A stretch of DNA of 35,190 bases from Pseudomonadaceae bacterium (lineage in GTDB: Bacteria; Pseudomonadota; Gammaproteobacteria; Pseudomonadales; Pseudomonadaceae), in assembly GCA_019745275.1 (NCBI GenBank), contig JAIETJ010000020.1, forward strand, positions 1 to 35,190, written 5' to 3'. The position numbers and the translations under genes are program-made. Each line of letters opens with the position of its first letter. Position 1 is the stretch's first letter. The notes beneath the pieces were generated by a model, which ran no database searches, had not been told where the DNA came from, and saw only the letters and a program-made list of their open reading frames with translations. Of this stretch, positions 26,971-34,563 are shown in pieces.

Positions 26971-28806
26971 ATGTGTGGCATTGTTGGCGCCGTCGCCGAA
27001 CGTAATATCAGCGCAATTTTGCTCGAAGGCCTCAAGCGCCTCGAGTACCGCGGCTATGACAGCGCTGGGGTGGCGATTTTAACCGAGACCGGGCAACTGC
27101 AACGGTGCCGCCGTTCCGGCAAAGTCGCCGAGCTCGATCAGGCGCTGAACAGCGAGCCGTTGCTCGGCCGTTTGGGCATTGCCCACACTCGCTGGGCCAC
27201 CCACGGCGCTCCGTGCGAACGGAATGCCCACCCGCATTTCTCCGGTGCTGATTTGGCCGTGGTGCACAACGGCATCATCGAAAATCACGAAGCCCTGCGC
27301 GAACGCCTGCAAGGGCTCGGTTATGTGTTCAGCTCGGATACCGACACCGAAACCATCGTCCACCTGTTGCACCACAAGCTTGAAGAACACGCCGATTTAG
27401 CCGATGCGCTCAAGGCGGCCATCCCTGAATTGCACGGTGCTTACGGGCTGGCGGTGATCAGCGCCGCGCAGCCGGACCGTCTGCTCGCGGCCCGTAGCGG
27501 CAGCCCGCTGGTGATAGGTTTGGGCATGGGCGAAAACTTCCTCGCTTCCGACCAGCTAGCGTTACGCCAAGTGACCGACCGCTTCGTCTATTTAGAAGAA
27601 GGCGACATCGCCGAGATTCGTCGCGACAGCCTGCACATTTGGGACGCCGCCGGCCAAGCGGTACAGCGCGAACAAGTGCAATACCACGAAGGTGCGGAAG
27701 CCGCCGACAAAGGAGAATTCCGCCACTTTATGCTGAAGGAAATCCATGAGCAACCAACCGTAGTGCAGCGTGCGCTGGAAGGCCGTTTAGGCGCCGACCA
27801 TGTGTTGGTGCAGGCGTTCGGCCCGCAAGCCGCCGAACTGTTTGGCCAAGTTAAAAACGTGCAGATCGTTGCCTGCGGCACCAGCTATCACGCCGGTATG
27901 GTCGCTCGTTATTGGCTGGAAGAGCTGGCCGGTATCCCTTGTCAGATCGAAGTCGCCAGCGAGTTCCGTTACCGCAAGGTGGTGGTGCAGCCCGACAGCC
28001 TGTTTGTCAGCATCTCCCAGTCTGGCGAAACTGCCGACACCTTGGCCGCCCTGCGCAACGCCAAGGAGCTGGGCTTCTTGAGCAGCTTGGCGATTTGCAA
28101 CGTCGGCACCAGCTCCTTGGTGCGCGAGTCGGCCTTGACCCTGCTGACCCAAGCCGGCCCGGAAATCGGCGTAGCCTCGACCAAAGCCTTCACCACCCAG
28201 TTGGTTGCCTTGATGCTGTTGACCCTGTCGCTCGGACAAGTGCGCGGCACCCTGAGCAAAGATTTAGAAGCCCAGTTAGTCGCCGAACTGCGTCGCCTGC
28301 CGGCGCGTTTGGGTGAAGCGTTGGCGATGGACAAAACCGTCGAGAAACTTGCCGAACTGTTCGCCGAGAAGCACCACACCTTGTTCCTCGGCCGTGGCGC
28401 GCAATACCCGGTGGCGATGGAAGGCGCGCTGAAACTCAAGGAGATTTCCTACATCCACGCCGAGGCTTACCCGGCCGGCGAACTCAAGCACGGCCCTTTG
28501 GCCTTGGTCGACAGCGACATGCCGGTGGTCACCGTGGCGCCGAACAATGAGTTGCTGGAGAAACTCAAGTCCAACCTGCAAGAAGTGCGCGCCCGCGGCG
28601 GTGAGTTGATCGTGTTTGCCGACCAGCAAGCCGGCATGCGCAATGGCGAGGGCACCCATGTGGTGAACATGCCGCACATCCACGACGCCTTGGCGCCGAT
28701 TCTCTACACCATTCCGCTGCAATTGCTTTCGTACTACGTTGCCGTACTCAAGGGCACCGATGTCGACCAGCCGCGCAATTTGGCAAAATCGGTAACTGTG
28801 GAATAA
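26971..28806 (+). CDS. glmS: Glutamine-fructose-6-phosphate aminotransferase (isomerizing)
   Basis: A 611-residue enzyme making glucosamine-6-phosphate from fructose-6-phosphate and glutamine, the committed step to UDP-GlcNAc. The catalytic Cys follows the initiator Met (MCGIVGAV), and the glutaminase domain includes HTRWATHG. The isomerase half has [19 protein letters not shown] and the C-terminal LAKSVTVE. The frame is open upstream to 26911 inside the regulator. The ATG at 26971 is chosen because of AAGGAG at seven bases and because the Cys must be N-terminal. The 3' end is the conserved TnsD recognition sequence for Tn7. No ribozyme leader is expected or seen. Confidence 0.98.
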   Translation: MCGIVGAVAERNISAILLEGLKRLEYRGYDSAGVAILTETGQLQRCRRSGKVAELDQALNSEPLLGRLGIAHTRWATHGAPCERNAHPHFSGADLAVVHNGIIENHEALRERLQGLGYVFSSDTDTETIVHLLHHKLEEHADLADALKAAIPELHGAYGLAVISAAQPDRLLAARSGSPLVIGLGMGENFLASDQLALRQVTDRFVYLEEGDIAEIRRDSLHIWDAAGQAVQREQVQYHEGAEAADKGEFRHFMLKEIHEQPTVVQRALEGRLGADHVLVQAFGPQAAELFGQVKNVQIVACGTSYHAGMVARYWLEELAGIPCQIEVASEFRYRKVVVQPDSLFVSISQSGETADTLAALRNAKELGFLSSLAICNVGTSSLVRESALTLLTQAGPEIGVASTKAFTTQLVALMLLTLSLGQVRGTLSKDLEAQLVAELRRLPARLGEALAMDKTVEKLAELFAEKHHTLFLGRGAQYPVAMEGALKLKEISYIHAEAYPAGELKHGPLALVDSDMPVVTVAPNNELLEKLKSNLQEVRARGGELIVFADQQAGMRNGEGTHVVNMPHIHDALAPILYTIPLQLLSYYVAVLKGTDVDQPRNLAKSVTVE

Positions 28807-28835
28807 ACCGCCATGGCGCCGAGCATTGCGCTGTT
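28770..28835. other. Predicted Tn7 attachment site (attTn7)
   Basis: The last codons of glmS (CCGCGCAATTTGGCAAAATC and on to the stop) closely match the TnsD-binding sequence of attTn7. Known insertion points lie about 23-25 bases beyond the stop, here near 28829-28832. No Tn7 ends are present, so the site is empty. The insertion point lies inside the next small gene. Confidence 0.65.
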
Positions 28836-29124
28836 ATTGGCGTGCTGCCAGCGCGTGTTGCGCGCTGAGCCAGCATTCATTGCGCAACTCAGCGCGGCGG
28901 GTTTTGTCTGTAGCGCCGGCCACTGGCAATTCAACTTGTCGGCGCTGCAGCAGTTTTTGCACAGCCAATTGCCGGCCGAGCATGCTGTTGATTACCCGTT
29001 GTTCGTACAGCAACTGTACGCCAGCGACCTCAACCAGCGCCTGCGCGAACTGGGCGCTGAAATGGCCTTGGCCGACAACCAAGGCAATATCCATCAGAGT
29101 CGTTATTGCCTGCGGCGGTTATAA
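28813..29124 (+). CDS. Small protein of unknown function downstream of glmS
   Basis: A 103-residue frame starting six bases after glmS, with third-position base use like its neighbours. It has no signal peptide that I can define: the N-terminal APSIALLLACCQRVL is hydrophobic but short. The rest is Leu/Gln/Ala-rich and predicted mostly helical, ending HQSRYCLRRL. I do not recognise a family. The tight spacing suggests translation after glmS. There is no good ribosome binding site before the ATG. A second frame overlaps it (28826-29161) but looks less protein-like (Cys- and Arg-rich). Confidence 0.6.
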   Translation: MAPSIALLLACCQRVLRAEPAFIAQLSAAGFVCSAGHWQFNLSALQQFLHSQLPAEHAVDYPLFVQQLYASDLNQRLRELGAEMALADNQGNIHQSRYCLRRL

Positions 29125-29249
29125 ATATTTCCCCGCCCCCACGCTAGCAGCACACCGCTGATCTAAGGGTATCGCTTGCAGGTGTATAAGGTCTCAGCGT
29201 TTAGCTATCGAGAAGACTGGTCTTTAAATAAGAATAAAACCCATTCGCA

Positions 29250-29294
29250 TTGAGTTCCATCGTGCGACTCTCTACTATGTGATAATTATTCGCA
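29250..29294 (+). promoter_or_regulatory. Promoter with Fur box before the siderophore receptor
   Basis: TTGAGT (29250-29255), 17 bp and TACTAT (29273-29278) form a sigma-70 promoter. Immediately after it, TGATAATTATTCGCA (29280-29294) matches 12 of 14 informative positions of the 7-1-7 Fur consensus TGATAAT-N-ATTATCA. A second ATTCGCA half-site lies at 29243-29249. Iron repression is expected. The rest of the 29125-29360 gap shows nothing clear. Confidence 0.65.
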
Positions 29295-29360
29295 ACTAGA
29301 CTTGTCTATGACGCTGTCCGGCTGCTGCGTGTTAACCATAAGAGCTAGGAGAGAGTTGCA

Positions 29361-31466
29361 GTGGTAAGTGAAAAAAACCGGTTGCTCATGTTGCTGGCGC
29401 TGTTTAGCCAAGTGCCCAGTTGGCAAAGCGCTCAGGCGGCTGAACCTGTGGCGACGGTATTAGACTCAGTTGTTATTGACGCCAGCCAAGACAGCACTAG
29501 CGCGCAACTCGATAGCTATTCAAGCGCACCGAGCGGCACCGCGACCAAGCTCAATCTCAGCGCCCGGGAAACACCGCAGTCAGTGTCTACTATTACCCGT
29601 GGGCAACTGGATGACTTTCAGCTCACTAGCGTTACTGAGGCGTTAAAATACACGCCCGGAATCACCGTTGAACAGGTCGAAACCGATCGCACGTATTTCT
29701 CGGCGCGCGGCTTTGACATTAATAATTTTCAATACGATGGCATTGGCTTGCCGTTCGCCAATGACAGTCTCGCTGGCGATGCCGATACCGCCCTGTTCGA
29801 GCGCATCGAGGTGCTGCGGGGCGCCAATGGACTGATGTCGGGTATTGGTAATCCGTCGGCGACTGTAAATTTCATCCGCAAGCGCCCAACCGCGCAAACT
29901 CAGGCGAAGGTCGAACTGACTGCTGGGTCATGGGATATGCGCCGGGTTGATGGCGATGTGTCTGGCTCCTTAACGGAATCAGGCAATGTGCGTGGCCGCA
30001 TGGTGTACGCCAACGAGAACAAGAACGCCTACCTCGACCGTTATGCACGGGAAAAAAATGTCTTCCTCGGTGTGCTGGAAGCGGACTTGAGCGACAGCAG
30101 CCTGTTTACTATCGGCCATAGTCTGCAAAAAACGGATGCCGACAGCCCGATGTGGGGCGGTTTGCCGCTGACTTACACTAATGGGCAGGCGACCGACTAT
30201 TCGCGCTCAACCAGCACTGCCTCGGATTGGTCTTACTGGAACAACCAAGAGCAGCGAACTTTTGCGGAGCTTACCGAGGACTTGGGCGCTGGCTGGCAGG
30301 CTAAGTTGTCGCTAACCCGCGTAGAGCAGAAAAGCGACGGCAACCTGTTTTATATGTACGGTACCCCGGATGCTGATACAGACCTTGGGCTATTGAGCTA
30401 TCCATCGCTATACCACGGCACAACCAGCCAAAATATAGCCGACCTGTATGCCTCAGGGCCGTTTACCCTGGCTGGGCGTGAGCATGAATTGGTCGTGGGT
30501 GGCAGCTGGTCGAAATCGCAGCAACGCGACCAGTCTTACTACGACCAAAGTGCTGGAACCGCGTTGCCACCATTGCAGGACTGGAATGGTAACTATCCGC
30601 GGCCAAACTATGATGGCGGCGAAGGTCAAGCGAGCTTCACTGATCGACAAAAGAGCGCTTACACGGTCGCGCGGTTCAGTCTGGCCGACAGCCTCAAACT
30701 GATTACCGGCGCGCGCTTGATGAACGTCGAAAGTGAAGGCAGTGCCTACGGGGAAAACCGCAGTACCGAGTACAACGGCCGAGTAGTGCCTTATGCCGGC
30801 CTGGTGTATGACCTCGATAAGGACTACTCGGTGTACGCCAGTTACACCGAGATTTTCAATCCGCAAAGCAAGCAAGACCAACAAGGTAAGCGACTCGAAG
30901 CCCTGCAAGGGGAAAACTACGAAGTCGGCATCAAAGCTGCATTACTCGATGATCGTCTAGACGCCAGCCTGGCGATGTTCCAGACCAAGCAAGACAACTT
31001 GCCGGAAGTCGCCGGCTTAACCGGTGGCACCACCTACTACCGAGCACTGCAAGGCATTGAAAGCCAAGGCTGGGAAATGGAGGTGGCCGGCGAGCTATTG
31101 GCCGGTCTGCAAGTCAGTGCGGGCTACACCTTCGTGGATATCACCGACAGTGCCGGCAAACATCAGCGAACGTATGCGCCCAAACACTTAGTCCGCAGTT
31201 CGAGCACGTATCGCCTAGCGCAAATGCCGCAGCTTAAGGTCGGTGCCAGCGTTAGCTGGCAGAGCGAAGTGCACAACGGTGTGGCCGAGCAAGACAGTTA
31301 TGCGCTGCTCAATTTGATGGCCAGTTACGAACTTGACCCTAGCTGGACGGTAGCCGCCAATCTGAACAACCTGACTGACCAAAAATACCTGACCAGTCTG
31401 TACTGGGATCAGGCCTATTACGGTGCCCCGCGCAATGCCAGCATGAGTGTCAGCTGGAAGTATTGA
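29361..31466 (+). CDS. TonB-dependent siderophore receptor
   Basis: A 701-residue outer-membrane receptor. The signal peptide ends about AQA at 24-26, followed by a TonB box-like LDSVVIDA (34-41). The plug domain (about 60-180) has ARETPQSVSTITRGQ, ALKYTPGITV, ARGFDINNFQYDG, and RIEVLRGANGLMSGIGNPSA. The 22-strand barrel follows and ends in SVSWKY. There is no N-terminal STN signalling domain, and no sigma/anti-sigma pair lies nearby, so it is a transporter and not a transducer. It resembles the FhuE/FpvA/FoxA group; the ligand cannot be assigned. The GTG start is preceded by AGGAG at nine bases; an ATG nine codons later is less likely. PepSY follows. Confidence 0.92.
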   Translation: MVSEKNRLLMLLALFSQVPSWQSAQAAEPVATVLDSVVIDASQDSTSAQLDSYSSAPSGTATKLNLSARETPQSVSTITRGQLDDFQLTSVTEALKYTPGITVEQVETDRTYFSARGFDINNFQYDGIGLPFANDSLAGDADTALFERIEVLRGANGLMSGIGNPSATVNFIRKRPTAQTQAKVELTAGSWDMRRVDGDVSGSLTESGNVRGRMVYANENKNAYLDRYAREKNVFLGVLEADLSDSSLFTIGHSLQKTDADSPMWGGLPLTYTNGQATDYSRSTSTASDWSYWNNQEQRTFAELTEDLGAGWQAKLSLTRVEQKSDGNLFYMYGTPDADTDLGLLSYPSLYHGTTSQNIADLYASGPFTLAGREHELVVGGSWSKSQQRDQSYYDQSAGTALPPLQDWNGNYPRPNYDGGEGQASFTDRQKSAYTVARFSLADSLKLITGARLMNVESEGSAYGENRSTEYNGRVVPYAGLVYDLDKDYSVYASYTEIFNPQSKQDQQGKRLEALQGENYEVGIKAALLDDRLDASLAMFQTKQDNLPEVAGLTGGTTYYRALQGIESQGWEMEVAGELLAGLQVSAGYTFVDITDSAGKHQRTYAPKHLVRSSSTYRLAQMPQLKVGASVSWQSEVHNGVAEQDSYALLNLMASYELDPSWTVAANLNNLTDQKYLTSLYWDQAYYGAPRNASMSVSWKY

Positions 31467-31540
31467 GCGCCTTCGCGTGGCGCCAGCAAGGGCGCCTAGG
31501 TTGGGCAGGTGGTTTTGCTACTGAATTAAAAGGTTTCTGC

Positions 31541-32734
31541 ATGCGTGCGTCGTTGCTAGTGCTGCACCGTTGGTTAGGTTTATTTATCGCTGTGTTCTTA
31601 TTGATTTCGGGTTCAACTGGAGCCCTGATCGCGTGGGATCATGAGCTAGATGAGTGGCTCAATCCGGAAATTTTCCAAACATCAAGCCTCTCAAGTGGAC
31701 AAGATGCATTGGTGTTGGCTGATCAGTTAGAAGCGCGCGATCCGCGCTTACAAGTGACTTATCTGCCGCTGCACACAGAGCCCGGGCGGAACTTAGCCGT
31801 GCACGTAGGTCCTCGGCCAGATGCCAGTGGCGTCCTGCCAGTCATCGATTTTGACCAGCTTGCTCTCGATCCGGTCAGTGGTGCCGTGCTTGCCCAGCGA
31901 CTCTGGGGCGAAGTATCGCTGCGGCGTGAAAACATCATGGGCTTCCTCTACAAACTGCACTACAGCCTGCATATACCGGACGGTTTTGGCTTGCCACTGG
32001 GAATGCTGGTGCTGGGTGCGGTGTCGATGGTGTGGGTGATTGATAGCGCAATTGCCCTGTGGATTGCTTTTCCCGCACGGCGAAGTTGGCGCAAGTCGTT
32101 CGCCTTTCGCTGGCGGCAGGGCGGCTACAAATTGAACTTCGATTTACACCGCTCTGGTGGAGTTTGGCTTTGGCCGTTGATTTTGCTTATGGCCGTCAGC
32201 TCAGTGGCGATGAATCTGCAGTTTGAGGTGATGCGCCCCGTGGTTAATTGGTTTTCAACCCTCACCCCAAGCCCCTTTGAGCGCCAACCTGCTTTGGCTT
32301 TAGAGCGTGCACCGGCACCCCAACTGGACCGTAACCAAGCGCTTGGCTTAGCCAGTCGTGAAGCGCTACGCCTGGGGATTAGCGAGCCGCCCGGAGGGAT
32401 TTTTTACTCCGCCGAGTTCGGTCTATATGGGGTGGGATTTTTCGTTGCCAGCGCCGAGCACGGGGATGGTGGCTTAGGTAATCCTTGGTTGTACGTTGAT
32501 GCCCAGAGCGGGGCCTTATTGCCCGCCAGCCTTCCAGGTCAAGGCAGTGCCGGCGATGTATTTATGCAAGCGCAGTTCCCTCTCCATTCGGGGCGGATCA
32601 TCGGCGTTCCTGGGCGTATTTTGGTCTCACTGCTGGGTGGCTTAATTGCCATGCTATCGCTTACCGGTATCGTCATTTGGCTGCGCAAACGGGCCAGTCG
32701 CCGGGTTGTCCGCCACCGGGCCGCCGCTCAGTAA
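31541..32734 (+). CDS. PepSY-domain inner-membrane protein (likely ferri-siderophore reductase partner)
   Basis: A 397-residue PepSY_TM family protein with four membrane helices at about 8-31, 153-176, 205-226 and near 360-384. HRWLGL (9-14) opens helix 1. His140 and His144 (KLHYSLH) and His203 are the kind of paired histidines that could hold haem. Related proteins next to siderophore receptors (FoxB, FpvG) take part in iron release by reduction in the periplasm. The frame is open back to a TTG at 31463. I prefer the ATG at 31541, with AAAGG upstream and the helix-1 context. A GGCGCC/GGCGCC hairpin (31479-31496) lies in the gap after the receptor. The 3' end overlaps convergent arfB by seven bases. 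Confidence 0.85.
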   Translation: MRASLLVLHRWLGLFIAVFLLISGSTGALIAWDHELDEWLNPEIFQTSSLSSGQDALVLADQLEARDPRLQVTYLPLHTEPGRNLAVHVGPRPDASGVLPVIDFDQLALDPVSGAVLAQRLWGEVSLRRENIMGFLYKLHYSLHIPDGFGLPLGMLVLGAVSMVWVIDSAIALWIAFPARRSWRKSFAFRWRQGGYKLNFDLHRSGGVWLWPLILLMAVSSVAMNLQFEVMRPVVNWFSTLTPSPFERQPALALERAPAPQLDRNQALGLASREALRLGISEPPGGIFYSAEFGLYGVGFFVASAEHGDGGLGNPWLYVDAQSGALLPASLPGQGSAGDVFMQAQFPLHSGRIIGVPGRILVSLLGGLIAMLSLTGIVIWLRKRASRRVVRHRAAAQ

Positions 32735-33141
32735 TCCACCTTGCCGCGCCCGGCCTTGATCGAGCCACGCTGGCTTTTACCCTCCAGTCGGCGCTTCTTC
32801 GAACCCAGCGTCGGCTTGGTTGGGCGGCGGGCTTTTTCGATTTTAGTGGCGGCCAGAATCAGCTCTTTTAAGCGCTCCAACGCATCCTCACGGTTCAGTT
32901 CCTGAGTGCGGTATTGCTGAGCCTTGAGAATGATCACGCCGCCTTCGGTGATGCGACTGTCGCGTAACGCCAGAAGCCGTTGCTTATAGAATGGAGGCAG
33001 CGATGAGGCGTGTATATCGAAGCGCAGGTGCACCGCGCTGGAGACTTTATTGACGTTCTGCCCGCCCGCGCCTTGGGCGCGAATGGCGCTCAGTTCGATT
33101 TCGCTGTCGGCCAGCTGGACGCTATTGGAGAGCTGCAACAT
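32728..33141 (-). CDS. arfB: Alternative ribosome-rescue factor ArfB (peptidyl-tRNA hydrolase)
   Basis: A 137-residue YaeJ/ArfB/ICT1-type protein that enters stalled ribosomes lacking a stop codon and hydrolyses peptidyl-tRNA. The catalytic GGQ is in [21 protein letters not shown]. The C-terminal basic tail ([14 protein letters not shown] and on to GRGKVDY) enters the mRNA channel. The start at 33141 gives MLQLSNSV, matching the family; a second ATG five codons upstream (33156) is possible, and neither has a clear ribosome binding site. It is convergent with the PepSY gene, overlapping it by seven bases. Confidence 0.95.
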   Translation of the reverse strand: MLQLSNSVQLADSEIELSAIRAQGAGGQNVNKVSSAVHLRFDIHASSLPPFYKQRLLALRDSRITEGGVIILKAQQYRTQELNREDALERLKELILAATKIEKARRPTKPTLGSKKRRLEGKSQRGSIKAGRGKVDY

Positions 33142-33247
33142 CGGCGCGGCACGCATACTTGAGGACGCACAGGATAACCCGATTCAGCGACCTTGGCCGC
33201 GCAGGGTGAGCAGGACTGCGCCCAGCGGGTTGCTGCTCAACCTGTCG

Positions 33248-33359
33248 GTAATGCCTGCAACGGCAGTGGCATTACAGAAACTGAAATTAATATTTGTCGT
33301 TGTTGTAACGCTTGACTGGCAATGGTCTCTACTAAGGTGTCGGCACTGAATGATTCAGT
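33248..33359. promoter_or_regulatory. Two palindromes and possible ECF promoter before bufA
   Basis: GTAATGCC (33248-33255) and GGCATTAC (33268-33275) form an inverted repeat with a 12-base centre that itself folds (TGC/GCA). ACTGAA-TGA-TTCAGT (33345-33359) is a perfect palindrome about 40 bases before the bufA ATG. Between them GTAACGC (33305-33311) and GTCTCTA (33325-33331) could be an ECF-sigma promoter; spacing is only approximate. The remainder of the 33142-33400 gap shows nothing else. Confidence 0.4.
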
Positions 33360-33400
33360 TCGCCGATTAACCCATTCCACACTGAGTCGAGGATTTACCC

Positions 33401-33658
33401 ATGATCGCTAAGAAAACCGCAAGCATGACTGGCGCTGCATTGGCTTTGGCAGCTGCCGGCCTGTTCGCCAGTCTGTCGACTCAGGTAGTCGCCGAAGAAG
33501 CCAAGGTGCATTGCTATGGCATCAACGGCTGCAAGGGCCAGAACGACTGCAAGACGGCAGAAAACGCCTGCAAAGGTCAGGCTGTTTGCAAGGGCCATGG
33601 TTTCAAGGCCACCACCCTAGCTGAGTGCAATACCGCGGGCGGCAAAGTCGGCGCGTAA
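33401..33658 (+). CDS. bufA: Bufferin-type RiPP precursor (DUF2282, BufA)
   Basis: An 85-residue precursor. The signal peptide ends VVA at 29-31. The mature part has six cysteines (38, 44, 50, 57, 63, 76) in the order C-x5-C-x5-C-x6-C-x5-C-x12-C, with Cys-Lys after four of them (GCKG, DCKT, ACKG, VCKG). [11 protein letters not shown] and [13 protein letters not shown] place it in the DUF2282 group now called bufferins, copper-chelating peptides in which some Cys become thiooxazoles through a DUF692 enzyme. Six Cys suggests the BufA2-like branch. It is followed after 59 bases by its predicted enzyme. The expected role is periplasmic copper buffering. Which Cys are modified cannot be read. Confidence 0.88.
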   Translation: MIAKKTASMTGAALALAAAGLFASLSTQVVAEEAKVHCYGINGCKGQNDCKTAENACKGQAVCKGHGFKATTLAECNTAGGKVGA

Positions 33659-33666
33659 GTTGGTTG

Positions 33667-33691
33667 GCGGTGGCCGGTTGCAGGCCACCGC
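33667..33691 (+). terminator. Hairpin between bufA and bufB (possible attenuator)
   Basis: GCGGTGGCC (33667-33675) and GGCCACCGC (33683-33691) form a perfect 9-bp GC-rich stem with a 7-base loop. Only TTT follows at a short distance. Placed between precursor and enzyme genes, it could let bufA be made in excess by partial termination or by protecting the bufA mRNA. Confidence 0.55.
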
Positions 33692-33717
33692 AGCCTTTGA
33701 TCGACGTGGAGTTAAGC

Positions 33718-34563
33718 ATGCAGCCAGTGACGACTTGCCTCGGTTATGGCCTGGGTTTACGCAATGAGTACTACCAAGAAATTCTCGACCAGCGCCCAGC
33801 GGTGGACTGGTTCGAAATACTCTCAGAAAATTATTTGGTCGATGGCGGCAAGGCGTTGTACTACCTAGACGCGATCGGCGAGCACTACCCGTTAGTCATG
33901 CACGGCGTGTCACTGTCGATCGGTGGCCCGCACGCCTTGGACATGGATTATCTGCAGCGCCTCAAGCAATTGGCCGCACGGGTACAACCGAAGTGGATCT
34001 CCGACCACCTGTGTTGGAGTCGCGGTAACGCCCATCAACTGCACGACCTATTGCCGCTGCCGTACACCGAAGAGAGCCTGCAACATGTGGCTGCCCGCGT
34101 GCGCCAGGTGCAGGACGTACTCGAACGGCCACTGGTGCTGGAAAACGTCTCCAGTTACCTGCGCACCGCCAGCGACGAATTCAATGAATGGCAGTTCCTC
34201 GCTCGGCTCAGCGAGTTGAGCGGTTGTGAGTTATTGCTGGACATCAACAACGTCTACGTCAGTTCGCGCAATCATCATTTTGATCCCTGGAGTTTTATCA
34301 GTGGCTTGCCGGCGCAACGTATTCGGCAAATTCATCTGGCCGGTCACAGCGACCATGGCGACTATGTGATCGACACCCATGATCAGCCGATTTGCGATCC
34401 GGTGTGGCAGCTGTATCAACGCACCCTAGAGCACCTCGGACCGATTTCGACGATGATCGAACGGGACGATAATTACCCGCCCTTTAGCGAGCTGCTGGCC
34501 GAGTTGCACAAGGCCCGCGAACTGGGCAATGCCATCTTACAGCGGCGTGCCCTATGCGCCTGA
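33718..34563 (+). CDS. bufB: DUF692 / MNIO-family bufferin-modifying enzyme (BufB)
   Basis: A 281-residue TIM-barrel multinuclear non-haem iron-dependent oxidase of the MbnB/BufB family. It oxidises Cys side chains of its precursor into heterocycles. Conserved positions are FEILSEN (32-38), MHGVSLS with His62, SDHLCW (95-100), LENVSS (Glu142), LLDINNVYV (Asp175), IHLAGH (His206, His210), DTHDQPI (220-225) and MIERDDN (Glu248). These supply His, Asp and Glu iron ligands. The frame is open upstream to 33625 inside bufA. The ATG at 33718 has GGAG upstream and gives the family length. It overlaps bufC by ten bases. Confidence 0.92.
   Translation: MQPVTTCLGYGLGLRNEYYQEILDQRPAVDWFEILSENYLVDGGKALYYLDAIGEHYPLVMHGVSLSIGGPHALDMDYLQRLKQLAARVQPKWISDHLCWSRGNAHQLHDLLPLPYTEESLQHVAARVRQVQDVLERPLVLENVSSYLRTASDEFNEWQFLARLSELSGCELLLDINNVYVSSRNHHFDPWSFISGLPAQRIRQIHLAGHSDHGDYVIDTHDQPICDPVWQLYQRTLEHLGPISTMIERDDNYPPFSELLAELHKARELGNAILQRRALCA

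Noticed and set aside
28826..29161. 111-codon plus-strand frame overlapping the small gene after glmS
   Set aside because: Composition is Cys/Arg/Ser-rich as in out-of-frame reading, and the other frame has better start placement and base use.
31463..31540. TTG-initiated extension of the PepSY protein
   Set aside because: It overlaps the receptor stop and covers a hairpin, with no ribosome binding site; the ATG at 31541 is better.
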